Shown: positions 8,271-16,491 of the stretch, in pieces
Numbering within the stretch: the first letter of the stretch is position 1
Layout of the letters: the number at the start of each line of letters is the position of its first letter
Origin: Gilliamella sp. ESL0405
GTDB taxonomy: Bacteria; Pseudomonadota; Gammaproteobacteria; Enterobacterales; Orbaceae
Length of the DNA stretch: 64,000 nucleotides
Direction: 5' to 3'
Assembly: GCF_019469205.1 (NCBI RefSeq)
Contig: NZ_CP048265.1
Coordinates: forward strand, 2,666,001-2,730,000
The notes under the pieces: model-generated
Seen by the model: the letters and a program-made list of their open reading frames with translations, nothing else
What the model was told of the DNA's origin: nothing
The model's database searches: none
Program-made: the position numbers and the translations under genes

Positions 8271-9242
8271 ATGAGCAAGTCATTGAGCCATTTAACCATT
8301 AAAGATATTGCTAAACTTAGTGGTGTAAGCAAATCAACGGTTTCAAGAGTAATTAACCATGATCCTATGGTGAAAGAGGCAACACGTAATAAAGTCAATG
8401 CCATTATTGAACAATATCAATTTACGCCCTCCAAATCAGCTAGAGCAATGCGAGGTTATGGTAATAAAGTGATTGGTATTATTGTCACTCGGCTCGATTC
8501 AATGTCAGAAAATCAAGCTGTTCGAAGTATGCTACCTATTTTTTACCAATCTGGCTATGACCCGATAATCATTGAAAGCCAATTTTGTGTTACAAAGGTA
8601 TCAGAACATCTTTCCATGTTAAAAGAGAAGCAAGCTGACGGAGTAATCATTTTTGCTTTCAACGGGCTTGAACACTCATTATTATCATTTTGGCAACGCA
8701 AATGTGTCATCATAGCAAGATCTTTTTCTAACTATAATTGTATTTGTTATGATGATACGGGTGCAGTAATTAAGCTACTTAACCATTTATATTTTGAAAA
8801 GAAATTTAAAGACATTGCTTTTATTGGTGTTGAGCAACAAGATCAAACTACAGGCGCATTACGTTACCAAGCTTATCTTGATTTTTGCCATAAACAGCAA
8901 CTTTTACCTAATGCCGCTTTAAGCAAATTGAGTTACCGCTCCGGTTATGATCTTGCCGCATCCGTGTTAAAAAAATCACCGTGCGCTATCATTTGTGCGA
9001 CAGACAGTATTGCTTTAGGTTTAAACAAATATTTAGCCGAAAATCAGTTAAAACATATTGTCGTTGCGAGTGTTGGTAATAGTGAACTACTTCAATTCTT
9101 ATTTGCTAATACTTTAGTGGTTGAGCTAGGGTTTGATAAAGCAGGCACTTATGCTGCGCAAGAATTACTGGCTATGTTAAAAGGTAAAGTTGAATATAAA
9201 ACAATTACTGTGACATCTTGTTTATTTAACACGTCAAAATAG
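8271..9242 (+). CDS. treR: TreR, trehalose operon repressor (LacI family)
   Basis: TreR represses treBC and is induced by trehalose 6-phosphate. The 323-residue protein has an N-terminal LacI helix-turn-helix (TIKDIAKLSGVSKSTVSRVI, residues 9-28) with the hinge helix around KSARAMRGYGN, then a periplasmic-binding-like effector domain from about residue 65 to the end. Gene order treR-treB-treC and overall similarity in style to the enteric TreR (315 residues) support the name. A matching operator lies downstream at 9291-9302. Confidence 0.92.
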   Translation: MSKSLSHLTIKDIAKLSGVSKSTVSRVINHDPMVKEATRNKVNAIIEQYQFTPSKSARAMRGYGNKVIGIIVTRLDSMSENQAVRSMLPIFYQSGYDPIIIESQFCVTKVSEHLSMLKEKQADGVIIFAFNGLEHSLLSFWQRKCVIIARSFSNYNCICYDDTGAVIKLLNHLYFEKKFKDIAFIGVEQQDQTTGALRYQAYLDFCHKQQLLPNAALSKLSYRSGYDLAASVLKKSPCAIICATDSIALGLNKYLAENQLKHIVVASVGNSELLQFLFANTLVVELGFDKAGTYAAQELLAMLKGKVEYKTITVTSCLFNTSK

Positions 9243-9270
9243 ACTTATCTCCCCCAAATTTTAATAAAAA

Positions 9271-9286
9271 TGTGAATTGAATCACA
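9271..9286 (+). promoter_or_regulatory. CRP site of treB
   Basis: TGTGA-ATTGAA-TCACA is a perfect match to the CRP consensus. Its centre at 9278.5 is about 61 bases before the predicted treB transcription start near 9339, the class I activation distance. It indicates catabolite control of trehalose uptake. Confidence 0.85.
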
Positions 9287-9290
9287 AAAA

Positions 9291-9302
9291 GGGAACGTTC
9301 CC
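9291..9302. promoter_or_regulatory. TreR operator
   Basis: GGGAACGTTCCC is a perfect 12-bp palindrome of the kind bound by TreR in enterics. It sits 4 bases after the CRP site and just before the predicted -35 region, so bound TreR would block both CRP action and polymerase entry. Confidence 0.85.
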
Positions 9303-9303
9303 A

Positions 9304-9332
9304 TTTATTAGTTTTCAAATTCATTTTATGCT
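9304..9332 (+). promoter_or_regulatory. Predicted sigma70 promoter of treBC
   Basis: TATGCT at 9327-9332 is a fair -10 element. The -35 position (9304-9309, TTTATT) is poor with a 17-base spacer, as expected for a CRP-dependent promoter. It is placed mainly by its distance from the CRP site. Confidence 0.45.
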
Positions 9333-9407
9333 AAAACCCTATCATAAAATAGCCACATTATTGATCACATTAAAAATGTACAAGTACAAAAGAAAAGGAG
9401 GCCTGCT

Positions 9408-10835
9408 ATGGCTAAAGATTCCAATATCACAACAGAATCAATTATGCAGTTAATTGAATTTGTTGGTGGGAAACATAATGTTGCCAGTGTTAGCCATTGT
9501 TTAACTCGGCTCAGATTTGCTTTAGCAGATCCTAAATTAGCCAATATCGAAGCAATTGAAGAGCTGCCTTTTGTGAAAGGCTGTTTTAGTAATGCCGGAC
9601 AATTTCAAGTCATTATCGGCACAAATGTTGATAGCTATTACAAAGTGCTTATTGAGCAATTAAATTTAGATGAAACCAACAAAGAGCAAACAAAGGCTGC
9701 AGCTAAGCAAAATATGTCATGGTTTGAACGGTTAATCTCAAATTTAGCTGAAATTTTTGTCCCATTATTACCCGCACTGATTGCTGGTGGCTTATTACTT
9801 GGCTTGCGTAATGTGATTGGTGACATGCCAACTATCAACGATAAACCGCTTACTGACACTTATACTTGGTTGGTACCTATTCATAGTTTTCTTTGGTTAC
9901 CGTGTGAAGCGATTTTCAATTTTCTACCGGTAGCCATATGTTGGTCTATAGTCAAAAAAATGGGCGGTTCCCCTGTGTTAGGGATCGTTTTAGGGATAAC
10001 ATTGGTTTCCCCACAACTGATGACTGCTTATAATCTAGGGAAAATCGTTCCCGAAGTGTGGGATTTTGGTTGGTTTACTATTGCTAAAGTTGGTTATCAG
10101 GCACAAGTTATACCGTCAATTTTTGCCGGTTTAGCGTTAGGATGGATTGAAACTCGATTACGTAGAATTGTCCCTAATTACCTAACTTTAGTGATTGTCC
10201 CAATCGTATCACTACTATTAGCCGTCGTCCTTGCACATTTTCTTTTAGGACCAATCGGACGAATGTTAGGCAATGGTATTGCTTATGTGGTTAAATATTT
10301 AATGACTGGTGATTATGCCTTCATTGGCTCGGCAATTTTTGGATTCTTTTATGCTCCGTTGGTTATTACTGGAATTCACCATACTACATTAGCTATCGAT
10401 ATGCAGATGACAGAAAGTATGGGCGGTACACCGATTTGGCCAATCATTGCCTTATCTAATATTGCTCAAGCCTCAGCCGTTGTTGGCATCATTCTAATCA
10501 GTAAAAAACATAATGAGCGCGAAGTTTCCATACCTGCGGCAATATCAGGTTACCTAGGTGTAACTGAGCCAGCTATGTACGGTATCAATTTACGCTATAA
10601 ATTCCCAATGTTCTGCGCCATGATTGGAGCAGCTAGTGCTGGGTTAATCTGTGGTTTATATGGTGTGTTATCAAATGGTATTGGTGTCGGCGGATTACCA
10701 GGCATCTTATCGATTCAACCCGTTTATTGGGGAATTTATGCCTTATCTATGTTGGTGGCAATAGTTGTGCCAATTATTTTAACAGCAGCTGTTTATAAAT
10801 TGAAATTGAAAAAAGGGACATTAGAGATTCGCTAA
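9408..10835 (+). CDS. treB: TreB, trehalose-specific PTS enzyme IIBC
   Basis: TreB imports trehalose across the inner membrane and phosphorylates it to trehalose 6-phosphate. In the 475 residues, the EIIB domain comes first with the phospho-accepting cysteine at residue 31 (SHCLTRLRFAL), followed by the EIIC domain with about ten membrane segments from residue 110 on. No IIA domain is present, so IIA is supplied by the glucose enzyme, as in Escherichia coli. A strong AAGGAGG ribosome binding site precedes the ATG. treC follows 75 bases later. Confidence 0.94.
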   Translation: MAKDSNITTESIMQLIEFVGGKHNVASVSHCLTRLRFALADPKLANIEAIEELPFVKGCFSNAGQFQVIIGTNVDSYYKVLIEQLNLDETNKEQTKAAAKQNMSWFERLISNLAEIFVPLLPALIAGGLLLGLRNVIGDMPTINDKPLTDTYTWLVPIHSFLWLPCEAIFNFLPVAICWSIVKKMGGSPVLGIVLGITLVSPQLMTAYNLGKIVPEVWDFGWFTIAKVGYQAQVIPSIFAGLALGWIETRLRRIVPNYLTLVIVPIVSLLLAVVLAHFLLGPIGRMLGNGIAYVVKYLMTGDYAFIGSAIFGFFYAPLVITGIHHTTLAIDMQMTESMGGTPIWPIIALSNIAQASAVVGIILISKKHNEREVSIPAAISGYLGVTEPAMYGINLRYKFPMFCAMIGAASAGLICGLYGVLSNGIGVGGLPGILSIQPVYWGIYALSMLVAIVVPIILTAAVYKLKLKKGTLEIR

Positions 10836-10910
10836 ACACGATTTAATAACCGTTAACCATTCGATTACTGAATGGTTAATTCATGTCAGATTAAAAATTA
10901 AGAGCAAACA

Positions 10911-12584
10911 ATGAATACGAACGAAATCCCTTGGTGGCAAAATGGTACTATTTATCAAATCTATCCCAAAAGTTTTCAAGCCAGTGGTGCGAGTTCAACG
11001 GGGGATTTATTAGGCATTATAAGTCGATTAGATTATCTCAAAAATCTGGGAATTAGTGCGATTTGGTTAACGCCAATTTATCCTTCTCCGCAAGTTGATA
11101 ATGGTTATGATGTATCAGATTATTATGATATCGATCCGGCTTATGGCACGATGCATGACTTTGAATTATTGGTGAAGCAGGCGCATGAACGTGATATCCG
11201 GATTATGATGGATATGGTATTTAACCATACTTCAACACAGCATCCTTGGTTTAAATCGGCTTTAGATAAAAACAGTCCATTTCGATCGTTTTATATTTGG
11301 AAAGACGCCAAAGCTGACGGCTCAGAACCTAATAATTGGCGGTCAAAATTTGGCGGCAAAGCTTGGCAGTGGCATGAGCAATCAGGACAATACTATTTAC
11401 ACCTGTTTGCAAAACAGCAAGCCGATCTCAATTGGGAAAATCCAACCGTTCGCCAAGAGATTAAAAATGTCTGTCAATTTTGGGCGGATAAAGGCGTCGA
11501 TGCATTAAGGCTTGATGTGATTAATTTAGTCTCTAAACAGCAAGACTTTCCGGATGACGTGCAAGGTGACGGACGAAGATATTATACGGACGGTCCGAAA
11601 ATACACGAATTTTTGCAAGAGATAAGCCGAGATGTTTTTCAACCTAATGGTTTAAAAACAGTGGGTGAAATGTCGTCTACTACGCTTGAAAACTGTCAAA
11701 AATATGCCGCATTGGATGGCAAAGAGTTGACCATGACGTTTAATTTTCATCATTTAAAAATTGATTATCCAAATGGGGAAAAATGGACGCTGGCTAAACC
11801 TGATTTACTTGAACTCAAAAAGATACTTGGCTATTGGCAAGTGGGTATGCACGGTCAGGCGTGGAATGCGATTTTCTGGTGTAATCACGATCAACCTCGC
11901 ATTGTGTCACGTTTAGGTAATGAAGACCAATACCACAGCGAATCGGCCAAAATGCTGGCAATGATTCTTTATGGACTACAAGGCACGCCGTATCTTTATC
12001 AAGGTGAAGAAATTGGGATGACCAATCCCCATTTTACCGATATTTCGCAATATAAAGATGTGGAAAGTCTTAACATCTATCAAGAAAAAATTGCCGAAGG
12101 TGTGTCAGAGTCTGATATGTTAGCGATTCTTGCCAGTAAATCACGGGACAATAGCCGAACGCCAATGCAGTGGGATAACACCGCCAATGCCGGATTTAGC
12201 CAAAGTAAACCTTGGATTGAGGTGGCAAACAATTATTCAAAAATCAATGTTAAGGCTGCGCTTGATGATCCCAATTCCATTTTTTATTGCTATCAAACTT
12301 TAATCAAATTACGCAAAACATACCCGATCTTTATTTTCGGTGACTATCAAGATCTAACGCCTGATAATGCTAATTGTTGGTGCTATATCAGACATTGGAA
12401 TAATCAAACGTTACTTGTGATAGCCAATCTGACCGAAAATAGGGTTAAATGGCAATTGTCTAAAGCATTAGAAAATAGTTCTTGGCAAAAGTTATTGAGT
12501 AATTACCAAAATGAAACAACGTTAAAATCGGAATTAACATTGCAACCTTACGAAGCGATGTATTTTCTATTGAACGAAGATTAA
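10911..12584 (+). CDS. treC: TreC, trehalose-6-phosphate hydrolase
   Basis: TreC is a cytoplasmic GH13 enzyme that splits trehalose 6-phosphate into glucose and glucose 6-phosphate. The 557-residue length is typical. Visible GH13 regions: MDMVFNHTS (region I), ALRLDVINLV with the nucleophile Asp (region II), TVGEMSS with the acid/base Glu (region III) and WCNHDQPR (region IV). It completes the treBC operon started at the CRP/TreR-controlled promoter and ends before a strong hairpin at 12619. Confidence 0.94.
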   Translation: MNTNEIPWWQNGTIYQIYPKSFQASGASSTGDLLGIISRLDYLKNLGISAIWLTPIYPSPQVDNGYDVSDYYDIDPAYGTMHDFELLVKQAHERDIRIMMDMVFNHTSTQHPWFKSALDKNSPFRSFYIWKDAKADGSEPNNWRSKFGGKAWQWHEQSGQYYLHLFAKQQADLNWENPTVRQEIKNVCQFWADKGVDALRLDVINLVSKQQDFPDDVQGDGRRYYTDGPKIHEFLQEISRDVFQPNGLKTVGEMSSTTLENCQKYAALDGKELTMTFNFHHLKIDYPNGEKWTLAKPDLLELKKILGYWQVGMHGQAWNAIFWCNHDQPRIVSRLGNEDQYHSESAKMLAMILYGLQGTPYLYQGEEIGMTNPHFTDISQYKDVESLNIYQEKIAEGVSESDMLAILASKSRDNSRTPMQWDNTANAGFSQSKPWIEVANNYSKINVKAALDDPNSIFYCYQTLIKLRKTYPIFIFGDYQDLTPDNANCWCYIRHWNNQTLLVIANLTENRVKWQLSKALENSSWQKLLSNYQNETTLKSELTLQPYEAMYFLLNED

Positions 12585-12618
12585 TGATTTTAACTATTGG
12601 CTTTTAATAAAAGTCTGT

Positions 12619-12648
12619 AACAGCGTAATCAATAAAGATTACGCTGTT
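12619..12648. terminator. Bidirectional terminator between treC and the nucleotidyltransferase operon
   Basis: AACAGCGTAATC (12619-12630) and GATTACGCTGTT (12637-12648) form a perfect 12-bp stem with a 6-base loop between two convergent genes. The T/A tails are short. Confidence 0.75.
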
Positions 12649-12665
12649 TAATCTCATCATACCGA

Positions 12666-13727
12666 CTAATATTGATACAACGACTCTCGCATGTTAACCA
12701 AAATCTGTAATACCTTAGCTGAATCAGGTTGTTCAGATAGTGATGATATTAGTGATGCGGTTTCAATGTCAGCCAGTAATGATTCGGCCATATTTATAAT
12801 CTCATCATAGCTTAATTGACCATTTTTAATGGCGAGCAGTTCATCACGATTAGCGCATTTATTGGTAATAGTGCCTTTGGTCATTATTTCGTGAGCAACT
12901 TGTAATAAGCGAATGGTATGCATCATATTTTTAGCATCAAAATCATTACCATTTTCAATATTGCTACGATAACGCTGCTCATTACGTTCGGCAACCCATT
13001 GCCAGTAAGCCTTATAATCACGACAATGCGATGAAAAACCATCACGATTAAAACTTAAGTAAGCATTTACTGGGGTGCCTTCTTTCACCGACGACAAGCA
13101 CAGTTCAGTCGAATCATCATGCTGAATAATACCATGATAACCGCAGTCTCCCGATGCATCATAAAAAAGTGCATATAAATCTAGACTATGTGGCACATTC
13201 ACTAAACCACATAAGTGTTGATCAAGATGCTTTTCATTTAACCAATTGGTGAGAGGATAAGCATGCTGACCTTGAATGATATAACAAAAGTCAAGGACTG
13301 TTTTACGTTTCACCTCAACGGGATTATTAATTTTTTTATTCAATCCTTTGGCTTTTTTAATTTGTGACATGGCATAGTGAGCAAAGGTTTGTTTAGTTTG
13401 CTGAGATAGAAATAGATCAAGGGTTAACTGCTGCATTATCGGATGTTGATATAAAATACAGTCTGGTGCAGAAGCCAATACTTCTAAAATATTCGGATTA
13501 TTTTTTAGTAATAACTCGACAAAGCGTCCTAATTCATAATAGACAATATCATTGGTTTCATTACTAATTTGCGGAATATACTCCAGTCCATAAAATTTAT
13601 CTTTAGGTAGATAAAATACCCCTTTGATATCCGTATCCGATGTTTCGGTAGCTAATCCGAATGAACGACTACCACTAATCACTTCAAACAGAATAAGATT
13701 TTGCGCTTTTAAATCATCAATTGTCAT
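12666..13727 (-). CDS. Predicted nucleotidyltransferase, Pol-beta superfamily (COG3541 type)
   Basis: A 353-residue predicted nucleotidyltransferase. Near the N-terminus, GSRSFGLATETSDTDIKG (from residue 18) is the Pol-beta-type pattern: the GS motif followed by the DxD metal-binding pair. The remainder is helical and of unknown role; members are usually called YcgL/COG3541-like. The acceptor substrate is not known. It lies 16 bases downstream of a second, smaller member of the same family, so the two are co-transcribed leftward. Confidence 0.8.
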   Translation of the reverse strand: MTIDDLKAQNLILFEVISGSRSFGLATETSDTDIKGVFYLPKDKFYGLEYIPQISNETNDIVYYELGRFVELLLKNNPNILEVLASAPDCILYQHPIMQQLTLDLFLSQQTKQTFAHYAMSQIKKAKGLNKKINNPVEVKRKTVLDFCYIIQGQHAYPLTNWLNEKHLDQHLCGLVNVPHSLDLYALFYDASGDCGYHGIIQHDDSTELCLSSVKEGTPVNAYLSFNRDGFSSHCRDYKAYWQWVAERNEQRYRSNIENGNDFDAKNMMHTIRLLQVAHEIMTKGTITNKCANRDELLAIKNGQLSYDEIINMAESLLADIETASLISSLSEQPDSAKVLQILVNMRESLYQY

Positions 13728-13743
13728 TAAGTCTTCCTCAACG

Positions 13744-14499
13744 CTATTTTAAAGTCATTAATGTTTGCCTAAAAAATTGATCTAATTTATCTGCATTAAA
13801 ATGTTGTTCGCAGATAGATTGAACTTGTTCAGAGATATCAATCATTGATTGTTCAATAAACAATAAGATTTCTGGCGCAATGGTAATTGGCGCTGATTCC
13901 ACCATGGTTGCTTTTAATGTAATAATATCATTAATTTGCTGGCGCAAACTGTCCGGTAACAACGTTAATAACGGAATGATTGACATCGGCGCAATTTGCC
14001 GTTTTTCTAGGCACCATTTAGCACACAATAGTGGTCTTAGCACATAAAACAGTTTTTTTATGCCAATCTGCTGCCCATCACGGTTTTGTAAGGCACTTTT
14101 GGCAATACCTGAATAGTGATAAATATTACCACGCGCATTAAAAAAGTGGGCACACAGTTGCCACAGTTGGCCTGCAATGGCTTCATTTTGATGATAAATA
14201 ATTGGAGATTGTAGCCATTCAAATGGTGTGGTGTTGGACTTACGTATTAACTGTAACGTCTTTTTCAGATCCCAACCTTGTAAATCCAATTCATCATCTA
14301 CAGGAAAAGTTAAATGTGATGAAGGATTATCAATAGCTAAATACTTATCCAACGGATGAACGTAAATAAAACGCACATCATAATCACTATTTGGCGAGGG
14401 AAATCCCCACGCCCGACTACCCGACTCACAAGCGTATAAAATATGGATATGATATTGTTGTTCTAATTCAGTAATTTTCTGTTTTATTCGCCGTTCCAT
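13744..14499 (-). CDS. Predicted nucleotidyltransferase, Pol-beta superfamily (second, smaller)
   Basis: A 251-residue protein with the pattern ESGSRAWGFPSPNSDYDVRF (from residue 25), the same GS...DxD arrangement as its downstream neighbour. After this the sequence is helical, with a conserved-looking KKLFYVLRPLLCAKWCLE segment. It is the first gene of the two-gene operon. The two proteins share the catalytic pattern but differ in length and in the C-terminal half, so they probably modify different targets or act together. No toxin-antitoxin HEPN signature (RX4-6H) was recognised nearby. Confidence 0.8.
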   Translation of the reverse strand: MERRIKQKITELEQQYHIHILYACESGSRAWGFPSPNSDYDVRFIYVHPLDKYLAIDNPSSHLTFPVDDELDLQGWDLKKTLQLIRKSNTTPFEWLQSPIIYHQNEAIAGQLWQLCAHFFNARGNIYHYSGIAKSALQNRDGQQIGIKKLFYVLRPLLCAKWCLEKRQIAPMSIIPLLTLLPDSLRQQINDIITLKATMVESAPITIAPEILLFIEQSMIDISEQVQSICEQHFNADKLDQFFRQTLMTLK

Positions 14500-14740
14500 T
14501 TTAACTATTCCTTAATTTTGACACACTTTATTCATTATCATTGATAATCAATTAATTAACCATGACTATTTATGATAAAAAGCTTCAAATCTGAAATCAT
14601 TTTAACCAAAAACGGGCTGTAACTTTTTTTAGCATTAAAGTGTTGTATTTAAAATAAAATCCACTCTAGCCATCAAACCATAATTTTTGATCTTAATAGA
14701 AAGTATATGCGACAATATCGAGGACAAGGAGAATTTTTTT

Positions 14741-15037
14741 ATGATGATGGACACATCCTATTCAATAGAACAATGTGTAAAATACCACGCACAAGATGTT
14801 GATTATGTTTCTCAACGAGAAATCACATTAACACAAGATCAAGCGCTGAATATTGAAAAAAGAATGATTAATCGTAATCATGCAATTGCTCCTTTTTATT
14901 TCCCATATGGTGCATATGCCATTTCATCTCTTTTAGATGAATATGGTCTACAAGGACTTTATTATATGCCTGGCTCTTTAGAAGAAGCGGTAAAAGAGAT
15001 TGAAGATAAAAAAGGACAAGTTAGTGAAAATAATTAA
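14741..15037 (+). CDS. Small protein of unknown function
   Basis: I take the ATG at 14741 because AAGGAGAA (14726-14733) lies 7 bases upstream; this gives 98 residues. The protein is soluble, acidic and mixed helix/strand with no signal peptide. I do not recognise a family. Its end overlaps the next gene by 14 bases, which points to translational coupling with the membrane protein that follows. Such small soluble/membrane pairs occur in accessory regions, for example as immunity or toxin partners, but nothing here proves that. Confidence 0.55.
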   Translation: MMMDTSYSIEQCVKYHAQDVDYVSQREITLTQDQALNIEKRMINRNHAIAPFYFPYGAYAISSLLDEYGLQGLYYMPGSLEEAVKEIEDKKGQVSENN

Positions 15038-15467
15038 TTTAGTAATTATCGTTTTATTTAATTTTATCGGTGCCTATCTAAGTTACCAATGGTGTTATTC
15101 AATAATTATAAGAAAACATCATCGTTTACCACCAGAATTATATTATTTGATATGTTATGGTTTGTGTTATTTCTGTTTTATTCTGATTTCAATCTTTCTT
15201 TTAAATAAAATAAAAAGACCGATGACTTTAGTGATTTTCGGCGTGCCTATAGGTCTTATCGTTACCGTAATGTCACCAATTTTCTTCATATTAATTATGG
15301 AAGATGATTATAAATCGATTTTTAATCTAGAGTTTATTATGGGGATGTTAGGTATCACATCAATGATAACCCTTAATTTTATAATCTACCCGGCAATTTT
15401 ATTATGCTGTCATTATTCTATTGGTGGGATACAAAAAATATTAAGTAAGATTGTGTTGAAGCAATAA
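15024..15467 (+). CDS. Small integral membrane protein of unknown function
   Basis: I choose the GTG at 15024, with AAAAGGA 8 bases upstream and inside the preceding gene, giving 147 residues. About four membrane segments are visible: LVIIVLFNFIGAYLSY, YYLICYGLCYFCFILISIFL, LVIFGVPIGLIVTVM and MITLNFIIYPAILLCCH. It has a basic C-terminus and no known family motif. It overlaps the upstream soluble gene and is followed by a 289-base gap without features. Confidence 0.6.
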   Translation: MKIINLVIIVLFNFIGAYLSYQWCYSIIIRKHHRLPPELYYLICYGLCYFCFILISIFLLNKIKRPMTLVIFGVPIGLIVTVMSPIFFILIMEDDYKSIFNLEFIMGMLGITSMITLNFIIYPAILLCCHYSIGGIQKILSKIVLKQ

Positions 15468-15756
15468 TCAATTGTCCGAACTAGCCAAAAAATCCCCCAA
15501 CTATTTAATACTGTATAACTCCTTAGATTGGATTGTGATATTGAATTATCTACTGTTATTTTAGGCGTTATTATAATAAAGATTAGTAGAATTATAATCC
15601 AAACTAAAATGCTAAATGATTTTTACTGCAGTTTACGATGAACCTATCAGGCAAACTTAAAATAGTTATCATAGGTATGTCCCAGACTAATTTACTACTG
15701 CTAAGTATAAGAAAAATATGCTATATTATTTTTAAGTGATTTTACATGACGGTAAG

Positions 15757-16437
15757 ATGGATATAAAACTAATCAAGCATGACAAACACTATATTGATGG
15801 GACGGATGATCTCTACAGTTTAATGCAACGTGTATTATTGCGTGATAATCAGTTCGACAAAGAAAAAGAACATCTTTGGATGATTGGCATGAATCAAGCT
15901 GGTTAAATCCTATATATCGAACTGATTGCGCTTGGCAGTTATAAATCGGCCGACATTGAGCCGATGAATGTAATTCGTGTTGCGATAATGAAAAACGCCT
16001 CACGGAGGGTATTAGTTTACAACCCTTCATCAGGATCGCTGACGCCGTTCGAGGCGGATAAAGATATCACCGATAGATTAATTCAAGTCGGCCGTATTCT
16101 AAATATCGACCCAATTGACCACCTAATCATCAACCCTAAATCCTATATTAGCTTCCGCAAAACTAAGCTTATGGACGAGTTAGAACAAAGTCTAAAATAC
16201 GTACCGACTTATCAAGTGATTGATATGATCCGTAAGGAAGAAAAAAAGATCGCTAAAGAGAAGTTGGCGGTTGAAAAGGATAAGACAAAAACAGCTCAAC
16301 AAAAAGCAAAAGCGGAAAAGGAACCTCGTGAAAAACTAGAACTGGCAACAGCAATAGCTTTACGTGGCAAAGGTTTATCAATCGAAGATATCGCGAAAAT
16401 TCTGGATATATCTGAAAGAAAAGTTAATCAAATATAG
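15757..16437 (+). pseudogene. RadC-like JAB-domain protein, broken by an in-frame stop
   Basis: One continuous frame runs from ATG 15757 to the stop at 16435-16437, interrupted only by TAA at 15904-15906 (codon 50). The part before is MDIKLIKHDKHYIDG...; the part after continues without a frame change (ILYIELIALGS). A single base change from TAT would create the stop. The JAB segment VYNPSSGSLTPFEADKDI aligns with the RadC motif HNHPSGDPTPSxxD, but both metal-binding histidines are replaced (Tyr, Ser). A Lys/Glu-rich helix and a small helix-turn-helix-like end (LSIEDIAKILDISERKVNQI) follow. The distal piece could restart at ATG 15964. Confidence 0.65.
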
Positions 16438-16491
16438 CGGAAAGAGAGCTAATTAAAAGTTCTTGAGCTCTCTATTTATGAGACTTAATTA

